Source: Edaphosphingomonas laterariae | GTDB lineage: Bacteria > Pseudomonadota > Alphaproteobacteria > Sphingomonadales > Sphingomonadaceae | Reading direction: 5' to 3' | DNA: 64,000 bases | Assembly (NCBI RefSeq): GCF_900188165.1 | Contig: NZ_FZOS01000014.1 | Location: 1 to 64,000 of the forward strand | Shown: piece by piece, positions 55,755-64,000 of the stretch | Position numbering within the stretch: the first letter of the stretch is position 1 | Layout of the letters: each line of letters starts with the position of its first letter | The notes under the pieces: model-generated | The model's input: only the letters and a program-made list of their open reading frames with translations | Database searches by the model: none | Told to the model about the DNA's origin: nothing | Position numbers and translations under genes: made by a program

Positions 55755-57317
55755 TCAGTCCTGCGGCAAAGCGGCAATCATGTCGCTGGCCGCCAGCCAC
55801 GAAAAGACGGCGCAGGAGCCGATTGGGTTGCCCCCGCCCGGATAGGTCTGCCCGCTGGCCGCCGCCATGGAATTGCCTGCCGCGTAAAGGCCGCGGATCG
55901 GGGTTCCATCCCCCCGCAGCACGCGCGCCTTGCCATCCGTGCGCAAGCCGCCCTTGGTGCCGAGATCGGAGATGGAGAAGGCCGCCGCATGGAAAGGCCC
56001 GGCCTTGATCGGCACCAGCGGTGATCCGCCGCCCTCGCCCATGAAAAAGCGGTCATAGGCCTCTCCACCCCGGTCGAAATCGGCATCCTTGCCGGCGTCG
56101 CAAAACCCGTTCCAGCGCGCCACCGTGGCGGCCAGCCGGTCCGCCGGCACGCCGATCTCGGCCGCGAGCCCCTCTATGCTGTCGGCCTGCTTGCGATAGC
56201 CGGCGGCGACATAGGCTTCGCGCTCCACCAGCGGTACGGTGGGAAAGATCACCGGCGGCTCGATCCCGGCGCTGCTATCATAGACCATCCAGAATGGCCG
56301 GGTCAGCCGACCATCCTCCTCGGCCTTGATGATTTCGCGGCCCAGCCGGTCATAAGCGGCCGACTCATTGGCGAACCGCTCACCATTGGCGTCGACGAAG
56401 ATGCCGCCCGTGAAGCCGAGCGAGAATGTGGCGCGGCCGTCGGGGTGCAGGATACCCGGCGACCACCAGGCCTCGCCCATCAGGTCGACATCGGCGCCGA
56501 TCTCCATCCCCGCCGCGATCGCGCGGCCGAAATTGCCGGGGGCACCCACGCAGCCGGAAATCTCACCCGGCACGCCGAAGCGGGATCGCATCTCGGCATT
56601 GCGTTCGAACCCGCCGGCGGCGGCCAGCACGCCCCTTCTGGCCCGGATGCGCCAGGGCTGACCCTGCTTGCGGACGACGACGCCGGTCACGGCGCCATCC
56701 TCCACCACATAATCCTCGAACGGCGTTTCCAGCCGCAGCTCCGCCCTGGGCTGATCGCGCAAGGCCAGCAACAGCCGGCCGATCAGCGCCTGCCCCGCTT
56801 CCAGTTCCTCCGGCAGCGGCGCGCCGATACGTTCGACCGGCAGCACCGGGCGCAGCACATTGCGCAGATCGCCCAGCGTATCGACCGCCAGATTGGCAGG
56901 GCAGATATGCCGCCCGCCGGCGCGGGCCTTGGCCGCCTTGCCGTAATAGTCCGGCCACGGATAGACGACGAACTCCAGATGCGGATCCTGTTCCAGGAAA
57001 TCGAGCATCCGCGCGCCATTATCGAGGAACGCGTCCTGCACCTCGCGCAGGGTGCGATCGCCGACGACGGCGCGATAATATTCGCGCGCGTCGTCCAGCG
57101 TGTCATCGTCGCCGATCCGCTTCAACGCGGCATTGCACGGCAGCCACATGCCACCGCCCGAATAGGCCGTGGTGCCGCCGAAGCGATCGGTCGCTTCGAC
57201 GACGATCGTGTTCAGCCCGCCCTTGGCGGCAGCCAGCGCGCCGACAAGCGCCCCGCCGCCCGATCCGATAACCAGGACATCACATTCTTCATTCCAGTCC
57301 ACGGGGCTTCCCATCAT
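55755..57317 (-). CDS. FAD-dependent KstD/fumarate-reductase-like oxidoreductase
   Basis: 520 residues. Dinucleotide-binding VIGSGGGALVGALAAAKGG near the start, GGTTAYSGGGMWLP, an AGGFERNAEM segment, and at the end GLYAAGNSMAAASGQTYPGGGNPIG, all usual for 3-ketosteroid delta1-dehydrogenase-like flavoproteins. The catalytic Tyr of KstD is at the YPG motif; the specific steroid residues cannot be confirmed. ATG 57317 shares its A with the TonB-receptor stop (TGATG), so the two are translationally coupled. Confidence 0.87.
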   Translation of the reverse strand: MMGSPVDWNEECDVLVIGSGGGALVGALAAAKGGLNTIVVEATDRFGGTTAYSGGGMWLPCNAALKRIGDDDTLDDAREYYRAVVGDRTLREVQDAFLDNGARMLDFLEQDPHLEFVVYPWPDYYGKAAKARAGGRHICPANLAVDTLGDLRNVLRPVLPVERIGAPLPEELEAGQALIGRLLLALRDQPRAELRLETPFEDYVVEDGAVTGVVVRKQGQPWRIRARRGVLAAAGGFERNAEMRSRFGVPGEISGCVGAPGNFGRAIAAGMEIGADVDLMGEAWWSPGILHPDGRATFSLGFTGGIFVDANGERFANESAAYDRLGREIIKAEEDGRLTRPFWMVYDSSAGIEPPVIFPTVPLVEREAYVAAGYRKQADSIEGLAAEIGVPADRLAATVARWNGFCDAGKDADFDRGGEAYDRFFMGEGGGSPLVPIKAGPFHAAAFSISDLGTKGGLRTDGKARVLRGDGTPIRGLYAAGNSMAAASGQTYPGGGNPIGSCAVFSWLAASDMIAALPQD

Positions 57318-59646
57318 CAGTAAGTGAATTTCAGGTCGACGCCAAAGCGGCGCGGCATGCCGTAATTGCGGCCGGCAATGCCAAGGAACGGGCCGAAATC
57401 GATGCCGGCCGTCACATTGTCATGGTTGGTCAGATTGTCCGCCCAGCCCGAAATCTCGGCCGTGCCGCCGCCAATCGCGACATCCGCCAGCGTGATCCGG
57501 GCGGACAGGTTCTTCTGCCCCGGATCGACGATGAAATCGTTGAGGGGGTTCAGATTGGGCAGGTTGCTGGCATGGAACCAGCGCTTGCTCGACGTCGCAT
57601 AATCGACGCGGAACGAAAGCTGCCCCCAGTCGAACGCCGGCAGGGCATATTCCGCGCCCCAATGCGTCGTCGTCTTGGGCACATAAGGGAATTTCGCGAT
57701 ATCCGCGATGTCGATCACAGCCGGCCCGTTGGGATCGGGATTGGGCTGCGGGAAGGACGTATATTCGGGATCGACATAACCGATGCTGGCATCCAGCGTC
57801 AGCCCTTCGATCGGCGCGGCCGTCACCTCGATCTCGAAGCCCGGATAATTGGCGTTGGCATTTTCAGCAAAGCCCATGCCGCCGCTGAACTGGGCGACCT
57901 GCAGATCGCGATAGCGCGTGTAGAAGCCCGCCGCGTTGACGCGGAGCCGCCGGTCGAAAAACTCCGATTTCAGGCCGACCTCATAGGTCGTCGCCTTTTC
58001 CGGGCGGAAGGTCTGCGCGCCGCCGCGCGCATTGAAACCGCCGGAGCGATAGCCCGTGCCGATCCGGGCATAGGTCATCACGTCGTCGGTCCACTTATAG
58101 TCGATCGTCGCGTTGTAGGACGTGTTGTTGAACGTGTCCGACTTGCTGGTCAGCGTCGGCGTCGCGCCCGGGAACGCGAAATTGCGCACGTCGATCGACT
58201 TCTTGTCCTTCGTCTGCCGGATGCCGAGCGTCACGTCGAGCCGCTCGTCAAGGATCGGCGGCGTATAGGTCGCCTGCCCGAAGGCGGCATAGGATGTCGC
58301 CTTACCGTTATAATCGAGGATCGGATTCTGGTTCAGGCCCAGCGGCGGCAAGCCCCCCGGCCCGTCGAAATCGCCGAGCAGGACGGTGAAGAAATTGGGA
58401 TTAAGCTCCGCATATTTCTCCTGAAAATAATAAAGCCCGGCCACATATTGCAGCCGGTCCGTCCGGCCGAGGATCTGGAACTCCTCCGAAACCTGATGCT
58501 GGCTCACATTCTGGGGCGCGGAGAATGGCGTCACCCGCTGCGTTTCGAAGGCGAAGGTGGTGAAGTCCGTCACCACCGGGCCCAGCAGGTTCGGTTCCGC
58601 ATAACGTGTCGGCTGCGAAGACCGGAACTTGCGATAGGAGGTGATCGATTTCAGCGTCACCGCGTCGCTGACGTCATATTCCAGCGTCATCGCCGTGCCC
58701 CAGACTTTGGAGACCTGGCCCGGCGTCGTTTCCTGATTGATCGTTTTGAGCCGGCGATCGCCGACCACGGACAGCGCATCGCCACCCAGGCCCGGCGACT
58801 GGGCATAATATTCGCCGCCCATGTCGGTCACGGCGGCGATCTGGAAGGCCAGCGGCACGCCCCGGCGATCATTATAATCGAACGTCACCATCGCGCGCAG
58901 ATCGCCCCAGTCGCCGGCGAGCTTGCCGTACAGCGCGTCCACGTTCAGCGCGCCGGGGTCCAGCCGGTCGGGCGCGTTGATATTGTCGACCACGCCGTCG
59001 CGCTGGCGATGCAGATAGACGAAATTCGCCTTCACCCCGCTGTCGCCGAGCAGGCCGGTATCCATCGAGATACGGCCATACCATTCGTCATAGCTGCCAT
59101 AGCCGCCCTTGGCCTGGATGCGCGTCTCGTCGAGTGGCTGGCGCGTGATCAGGCTGATCGCGCCGCCGGTGGTGTTGCGGCCGAACAGCGTGCCTTGCGG
59201 TCCGCGCAGCACCTCCACCCGTTCCAGATCGACGAGATCGAAATTGCCGGCGGCGCCGACGCGGCCGTTATAGACGCCATCCAGATAGATGCCGATCGGC
59301 GTGTCGAGCGAAAGCAGCGGATCCTGGTTGCCAATGCCGCGGATGAAGGCGGACACACCCGCCACCGTGCCCGATCCCTCGGTCAGCGTGACGTTGGGCG
59401 TCAACTGCGCGACACGGCCGATATCCTGAATGTTGAGGCGTTCGAGCGTCGCCTGCGACAGCGCCGACACGGCGACCGGCGTCTCCTGCAGATTTTCCTC
59501 CTGCCGGCGCGCGGTGACGACGATCTCTTCCAGCCCGACATGGTCTGTGTCGGAACGGTGGAAACCTCTTGCTGGGCAAAAGCGGGAACTGCGGTGGCGA
59601 ACAGGCTGATTCCGGCGAGCAGCCGGGCAGAACGGCTCGTTTTCAT
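57317..59646 (-). CDS. TonB-dependent receptor, frameshifted after its signal peptide
   Basis: The body (from about 59550 to the stop at 57317) has the plug (LEEIVVTARRQEENLQETPV, FIRGIGNQDP, VEVLRGPQGTLFGRNTTGGA) and a ~22-strand beta-barrel ending FGVDLKFTY with the terminal aromatic residue. The signal peptide MKTSRSARLLAGISLFATAV with GGAGG upstream starts at 59646, but in another frame: 59646 to the stop is 2330 bases, two more than a multiple of three. A one-base loss near 59555-59585 explains it. The body alone has only a GTG at 59470, without signal peptide. It would import a siderophore or large substrate. Either a real mutation or a sequencing error. Confidence 0.85.
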
Positions 59647-59800
59647 GTCATCCTCCCGAGGCATATTTTTATTTTGTGGAAGGAGGGAACGCCTTTTGCG
59701 TTTCCGGATCAAGGGGCGAATCCGCAATTGCCCGCATCAAGAAACGAACGACAACGCGCTGCGCAAAGCCATGTCCCGATCGAAAACTGCGGCAGCAATG

Positions 59801-60382
59801 CTAAAGTCGATCGCGCAAATCGGCCAATGTTGCGGGCGTATCGACATCGACGAAGATCGTATCATCGGCCCATGCCAACTCAGTGATGGCATTACCGAAC
59901 TTAGCCAGCAACGCCTTTCCGCCTATATCTCCGTCGATTAGCGTCAATTCAGCAAAGAAATCCCGTCCCCACGCAACCGGATGGCCGCGACGGCCATCAC
60001 GCACGGGCAGCACGATCGCATCCCACGCCGCCCGCGCGGCCAGCGCGCGGATCAGGCCGGGCGCGATCAACGGCATATCGCCAAGACAGATGATCGCGGC
60101 ATCCCAGTCGCGCGGCACAGCCGCTATCCCGGCGGCCAGCGATCGCGACATGCCTTCGGCGAAATGCTGCGCAAAAGTGAATTCCACGCAGCGCCCCGCC
60201 AGCGCGCCCTCCACCGCCGCCCGCGCATGGCCGGTCACCACCAGCGGCGCCCGCCCGAGCGCATCGGCAACGGCATCGACGGCATGGGCCACCAGCGGCT
60301 TGCCGGCATAATCCGCCACCAGCTTGTTGCCGCCCATTCGGCTGGAGCGGCCCGCCGCCAGCACGATGCCGCCGACAATCAC
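59801..60382 (-). CDS. MocA-type molybdenum cofactor cytidylyltransferase (NTP-transferase)
   Basis: 193 residues. N-terminal LAAGRSSRMGGNKLV, the nucleotide-binding loop of MobA/MocA enzymes, and CLGDMPLIAPG with the metal-binding Asp. Converts molybdopterin-type cofactors to the CMP or GMP dinucleotide. With XdhC next door, MocA (cytidylyl, for xanthine-dehydrogenase-family enzymes) is more likely than MobA. GTG 60382 overlaps the stop of the upstream gene (GTGA). Confidence 0.87.
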   Translation of the reverse strand: MIVGGIVLAAGRSSRMGGNKLVADYAGKPLVAHAVDAVADALGRAPLVVTGHARAAVEGALAGRCVEFTFAQHFAEGMSRSLAAGIAAVPRDWDAAIICLGDMPLIAPGLIRALAARAAWDAIVLPVRDGRRGHPVAWGRDFFAELTLIDGDIGGKALLAKFGNAITELAWADDTIFVDVDTPATLADLRDRL

Positions 60383-61386
60383 CGCGCCGATGCCCGCCCT
60401 TCGCGAGGCTCGGGCCGATCCGCCGTATCCGCCAGCAACCCGCCGACCCCCATCTTGGCGATCACCCCGCCATCGATCGGCAGGCCCGCCGCGATCCGTT
60501 CCAACACCAGATCGATGCCATTACGCTTCGGGCTGCGCGCGCAGCCGGGCAAGCCGATCACAAACCGCGCGCCGATCCGCCCCAGGCACAGCAGGTTGCC
60601 CGGATCAACGGGCATGCCCAGCCGGTCGATGGTTCCACCCGCCGCCACGATGGCCGAAGGGATCACATCACGCCGGTCCACGGTGGCGGACGCACCGGCA
60701 ATCAACACCACCGGCACATCCACTTGCGCCTCGATGCTAAGGGCAAGCGGACCGACATCATGCGCGCAGGCCACATCATGCACGAGGTTCGCGCCGATCC
60801 TTCCGAGCCGGGCGCGCGTCGTTGCCGCCGTTGCCGCGAACAGCTTGTCCGGCTGGCCGTGCAGCCGCGTCTGGATCAGCCCCACGGCCAGCGCGGCGAA
60901 GGCATGGACCCGGATTTGCGCGGCGCGGGCTTCCTCAACGGCCCCCGCCAGCACGTCGCCGGGCACGGCATAGGGAATGATCTTCACCGTCGCGACAACC
61001 GCGCCTGCCCGCACCGGCCGCAGCGGCCAGAGCGTCCCCAGCCCGATCGCCTCGCTCCACCCGTTCACCGCGTCCACCGCCGCCGGCTCGCAGGCAAAGA
61101 GGCCGTCGCATGTCGCGATCAGGTCGACACGGCCATGGCGGGCGGCGGACAATATCACGCCGTCGCCAGCCAGCGCCTCGGCCAGCCGGGTGGCAGCCTC
61201 GTCCTCCGCCACGTCGCCGGGCTCAAGCTGCGCCACGATCAAAGATGCGATGCCTTCCGCCGTCGCGGTGGCGAGATCGCCCGTCCCCAGCACATGGCCC
61301 TTGGGCAGGCGCCGCGCGCCGATCGACTGCCCGTGGCCGAGCAACGCGCCCTCGGCCTCCCCGGTTGGCACCGCACCGAATTTCAT
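60379..61386 (-). CDS. Molybdopterin-binding protein (MoeA/MoaB-like fold)
   Basis: 335 residues. The C-terminal two-thirds shows the MoCF-binding fold (VPVVLIAGASATVDRRDVIPSAIVAAGGTIDRLGM), while the N-terminal half (ATGDLATATAEG, RPVRAGAVVATVKIIPYAVPG) resembles MoeA-type domains. It probably hands the cofactor over during maturation, between XdhC and MocA on either side. 4-base overlaps at both ends (TGA/ATG and GTGA) tie the three into one unit. Exact step unknown. Confidence 0.82.
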   Translation of the reverse strand: MKFGAVPTGEAEGALLGHGQSIGARRLPKGHVLGTGDLATATAEGIASLIVAQLEPGDVAEDEAATRLAEALAGDGVILSAARHGRVDLIATCDGLFACEPAAVDAVNGWSEAIGLGTLWPLRPVRAGAVVATVKIIPYAVPGDVLAGAVEEARAAQIRVHAFAALAVGLIQTRLHGQPDKLFAATAATTRARLGRIGANLVHDVACAHDVGPLALSIEAQVDVPVVLIAGASATVDRRDVIPSAIVAAGGTIDRLGMPVDPGNLLCLGRIGARFVIGLPGCARSPKRNGIDLVLERIAAGLPIDGGVIAKMGVGGLLADTADRPEPREGRASAR

Positions 61387-62321
61387 GGGCGCGCCCGCAG
61401 CCTCTCGGTCGCCTGCGCAAGGATCGACAGCGCGATTTCGGGCGGATTGGCTGCCCCGATGGCAAGTCCCGCCGGCCCGGCGATCCGCGCCAGATCATCC
61501 GTGCCGAACCCCTGCGCCCTCAGCCGTTCCAGCCGCGCCCCATGGGTGCGGCGCGATCCGAGCGCAGCGATATAGAAAGCGGGCGATCGCAGCGCCGCCG
61601 CCAGCGCCGGATCGTCCAGCTTGGGATCATGGGTCAGCGTCACGATCGCGGTCGACGCATCGGGGCGCCATTCGGCCAGTGCTTCGTCGGGCCAGCGTTC
61701 GTCCACCACCACATCCTGCCCGTCGAACGAGGTGGCGAAGCTGCCGCGTGGATCGACGATCATCGGCGCATAGCCGATCATCCGGGCCATCGGCACCAGC
61801 GCGCGCGCGATATGGACGGCGCCGACGATCATCATCCGCAACGGCGGGGCATAAATGGCCGCGAAAGCCCCGTCATCGCCCGCGCCGACCATGCTGCGCC
61901 CGCTGGCAAGATCGGTCGCCACCTCCAGCGATGCGCCGGCGGCGCGCGCGCGGCGGATATCCGCCAGCAGCGCGGGAGGAAAATACGCCTCGTCGATCGG
62001 CTGCACGAGGATCGAAATGCGCCCGCCACAGGCGAGCCCCACCGCCCAGGCGGTCTCGTCAGCCACGCCATAATCCAGCCGGCGCGCCTCGCCACGTTCG
62101 ATCACCTGTTGCGCGGTCGCGATCACATCGCCTTCCACGCAGCCACCGCTGACCGATCCGGCAAAATGGCCATCGTCGCGGATGATGGCGTGCGCGCCCT
62201 TCCGGCGCGGCGCCGAACCCCAGGTGTCGATCACGGTCGCCAGTGCCACGCGGTGCCCGGCGTCGAGCCAGCCCTGCGCGGTCGCCAGCAGCATGTCCAA
62301 ATCGTCGCCCGTTCCGGCCAT
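61383..62321 (-). CDS. XdhC-family molybdenum cofactor insertion protein
   Basis: 312 residues. N-terminal XdhC/CoxI domain (ATVIDTWGSAPRRKGAHAIIRDDGHFAGSVSGGCVEGDV) and a C-terminal Rossmann domain (MMIVGAVHIARAL, ALGSRRTHGARLERL). The usual Rossmann motif GAGHVA is GAVHIA here. XdhC binds Mo-cofactor, promotes its sulfuration and delivers it to xanthine-dehydrogenase-type enzymes. The target molybdoenzyme is not in the window. Overlaps the downstream gene by 4 bases. Confidence 0.9.
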   Translation of the reverse strand: MAGTGDDLDMLLATAQGWLDAGHRVALATVIDTWGSAPRRKGAHAIIRDDGHFAGSVSGGCVEGDVIATAQQVIERGEARRLDYGVADETAWAVGLACGGRISILVQPIDEAYFPPALLADIRRARAAGASLEVATDLASGRSMVGAGDDGAFAAIYAPPLRMMIVGAVHIARALVPMARMIGYAPMIVDPRGSFATSFDGQDVVVDERWPDEALAEWRPDASTAIVTLTHDPKLDDPALAAALRSPAFYIAALGSRRTHGARLERLRAQGFGTDDLARIAGPAGLAIGAANPPEIALSILAQATERLRARP

Positions 62322-62339
62322 GTTGCCGGCCTAGCGGGT

Positions 62340-62468
62340 TTACCCCTTGATCGCCAGCCGTAGTAGCCAGGCAACGGCGCCGATCACCACGACGCTCATC
62401 ACCCAGATCGCGACGAACCAGCCGATCCGTCGTGCCCAGATCGTGGCGGGGCGCTCAGTGGTCGCCAT
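62340..62468 (-). CDS. DUF2474-like small protein of a cyanide-insensitive bd oxidase
   Basis: 42 residues from ATG 62468, one membrane helix (VAIWVMSVVVIGAVAWLLRL). Small proteins of this shape (DUF2474/CydX-like) follow cydB in CIO-type bd operons and stabilise the oxidase. Its start overlaps the cydB 3' end by 14 bases. An ATG-like frame to 62534 exists but is within cydB and not needed. Confidence 0.75.
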   Translation of the reverse strand: MATTERPATIWARRIGWFVAIWVMSVVVIGAVAWLLRLAIKG

Positions 62469-63465
62469 GGGCGTGATAGCCTTCGTCGCCAACCTTGCCG
62501 CGGAACACCCAATAGGCCCAGGCGGTGTAGCCAAGGATGACGGGGATCAGGACGACGGCACCGATCAGCATGAACATCTGGCTCGAATGCGGGGCCGCCG
62601 CCTGCCAGATCGATACGCGGCCGGGGATCACGTCCGGCCAGATCGAAATCGCCAGCCCGGCAAAGCTTAAGGCGAAGATGATCAGCGTCCACAGGAACGG
62701 CCGCCAGTCCGGTCCGCGCGCAAGCCCGCGCCGGACCATGAAAGCGGCACCCAGCACCAGCAGTGGCATCGGCACCGCGACCAGCAGGCCCGGCCAGACG
62801 AACCAGCGCTGCCAATATTGCCCTTCCAGAAACGGCGTCGCCAGGCTCACCGCCGCCAGCGCGATCAGCAGCGCCGGCAACAAGGGCCGGGCGAAGCGCC
62901 GCGCGTCCGCCTGCAATGCCCCCTCCGTCTTCCAGATCAGCCAGCCCGCGCCCAGCAGCGCATAGCCGATGACGAGGCTCGCGCCGGTCAGCAGGCTGAA
63001 CCCGCTCAGCCAATCCCACCAGCCGCCCGAATATGCGCGATCATGCACCTCGATGCCCTGCAGCAGCGCGCCCAGCGTCACCCCTTGCGCGAAAGTCGCG
63101 ACCAGCGATCCGGCGAAGAAGGCGAAATCCCAGAAGGCGCGGTGGTCGGGATCGCGCCAGCGAAATTCAAAGGCCACGCCGCGAAACACCAAAGCCAGCA
63201 GCATCGCGATCAGCGGTGCATAGAGCGCCGGCAGCACGATCGCATAAGCCAGCGGGAACGCCGCCAGCAGCCCGCCACCGCCCATCACCAGCCAGGTTTC
63301 ATTGCCGTCCCAGACCGGGGCGATGGCGTTCATCGCCGCGTCCCGTTCACGCCCGACCCTGAATTTCGGGAACAGGATGCCGATGCCGAGATCAAACCCG
63401 TCCATCAGCACATAAGCCGCAACCGCAATGGCGATAATCGCCGCCCAGATGATCGTCAGGTCCAT
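62455..63465 (-). CDS. cydB: Cytochrome bd-type ubiquinol oxidase subunit II
   Basis: 336 residues, about eight or nine membrane helices. Start MDLTIIWAAIIAIAVAAYVLMDGFDLGIGIL and VWDGNETWLVMGGGGLLAAFPLAYA are CydB hallmarks. Forms the bd oxidase with CydA, reducing O2 with quinol without proton pumping. ATG 63465 shares its A with the CydA stop (TGATG). The short length and linked DUF2474 peptide suggest the cyanide-insensitive (CIO) group. Confidence 0.94.
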   Translation of the reverse strand: MDLTIIWAAIIAIAVAAYVLMDGFDLGIGILFPKFRVGRERDAAMNAIAPVWDGNETWLVMGGGGLLAAFPLAYAIVLPALYAPLIAMLLALVFRGVAFEFRWRDPDHRAFWDFAFFAGSLVATFAQGVTLGALLQGIEVHDRAYSGGWWDWLSGFSLLTGASLVIGYALLGAGWLIWKTEGALQADARRFARPLLPALLIALAAVSLATPFLEGQYWQRWFVWPGLLVAVPMPLLVLGAAFMVRRGLARGPDWRPFLWTLIIFALSFAGLAISIWPDVIPGRVSIWQAAAPHSSQMFMLIGAVVLIPVILGYTAWAYWVFRGKVGDEGYHAHGDH

Positions 63466-64000
63466 CACTCGCCCTCCTGCACGGCCTGCGCGGGGGTGAT
63501 GCCGGCGCTGCGGATCGGGGCGTGATCGGGCGCCGGCTCATGCGGCTGCGGCGCCTTGCCGGCGAGCTTGAGGATGTAGATCGTCCCCGCCGCGAACACG
63601 CTGAAATATACGATGACGAACGCGACCAGCGATGCCCCCACCGCCGGGGCGGCCAGCGGCGACACCGCGTCGCGCGTCCGCAGCAGCCCCTGCACCACCC
63701 AGGGCTGGCGGCCCACCTCCGTCGTCACCCAGCCGGCGATCACCGCCACGAAGCCCGATGGCCCCATCACCAGCGCGAAGCGGTGCAGCCAGCGCCATTC
63801 GTGCAGCTTGCCCCGCATCCGCGCCAGCAGGCTCCACAGGCCGAGCGCCAGCATCAGGAAACCGATCGCCACCATGATGCGGAACGACCAGAAAATGATC
63901 CCCACCGGCGGCCGATCCTCCTTCGCCACCGTGTCGAGACCGGCCAATGGCGCGTTCAGGTCATGCTTCAGGATCAGCGACGAAAGCTTGGGGATTTCGA
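63465..64000 (-). CDS. cydA: Cytochrome bd-type ubiquinol oxidase subunit I, C-terminal part
   Basis: Only the last ~178 codons are in the window, entering from the right edge (EIPKLSSLILKHDLNAPL). Contains PPVGIIFWSFRIMVAIGFLML, GWVTTEVGRQPWVVQGLLRT (the GRQPW signature of CydA) and a C-terminal FVIVYFSVFAAGTIYIL helix. Carries the quinol site and hemes in the missing part. Ends in a stop overlapping cydB. Confidence 0.94.
   Translation of the reverse strand, partial: EIPKLSSLILKHDLNAPLAGLDTVAKEDRPPVGIIFWSFRIMVAIGFLMLALGLWSLLARMRGKLHEWRWLHRFALVMGPSGFVAVIAGWVTTEVGRQPWVVQGLLRTRDAVSPLAAPAVGASLVAFVIVYFSVFAAGTIYILKLAGKAPQPHEPAPDHAPIRSAGITPAQAVQEGE

Noticed and set aside
57422-59941. 839-codon plus-strand open frame opposite the TonB receptor
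   Set aside because: Arginine-rich translation without motifs; the receptor on the minus strand explains the region.

Overview
The window is GC-rich, densely packed chromosomal DNA, most likely from an alphaproteobacterium of the sphingomonad group (Sphingomonas/Rhizorhabdus-like). The evidence is the cpoB-tilS-ftsH order, an mdh-sucD-sucA-sucB-lpdA block, a PhaR-type regulator beside PHA-type genes, a DUF6356-like protein, a TonB-dependent receptor coupled to a steroid-type flavoprotein, and a large number of short-chain dehydrogenases (SDRs). No rRNA, tRNA or CRISPR array was seen. The only trace of a mobile element is the tail of a transposase at the left edge.

Layout. 1-3823: transposase remnant, YqgE/AlgH protein, Prx5-type peroxiredoxin, AMP nucleosidase (apparently with a non-AUG start) and two small exported proteins. 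3969-10498: an SDR, an HxlR-type regulator and a divergent run of three dehydrogenases plus a fused two-domain class III CoA-transferase, probably a catabolic module. 10618-20971: housekeeping genes (OmpR-type two-component pair, ptsP, RodZ-like protein, cpoB, tilS, ftsH), a DUF3800 protein and a small exported acidic-tailed protein. 21191-27974: metA under an apparent SAM-I-like riboswitch, a VOC protein, an SMR exporter, a tightly overlapping UDG / lytic transglycosylase / moaB unit, and ETF-ubiquinone oxidoreductase. 28020-33137: two SDRs, a TetR regulator, an MFS carrier and an aldehyde dehydrogenase, with matching operator-like motifs in two promoters. 33197-40922: TCA-cycle block lpdA, sucB, sucA, sucD, mdh on the minus strand, without sucC. 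41194-48942: parE, phaR, a compact PhaC-like protein, phaA-type thiolase, and the coupled genes alr-mlaE-mlaF. 48995-59646: DUF6356-like protein, FMN-dependent 2-hydroxy-acid oxidase, an SDR pair, coaA, amidase, esterase, a KstD-like flavoprotein and a TonB receptor whose signal peptide is out of frame with its body. 59801-64000: molybdenum-cofactor insertion genes (MocA-like, molybdopterin-binding, XdhC) and a cytochrome bd-type oxidase (cydA partial, cydB, DUF2474-like peptide).

The accessory regions have a shared style: a local regulator, several SDRs, one CoA- or aldehyde-handling enzyme and a transporter or receptor. This fits degradation of alicyclic or steroid-like carbon sources feeding the TCA and PHA genes, but substrates cannot be read from sequence. 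The points most worth following are the SAM-responsive leader of metA together with the Glu111 specificity residue, the HxlR-linked CoA-transferase module, the compact PhaC-like protein beside phaR, the frameshifted receptor, and the ATC start of the AMP nucleosidase.
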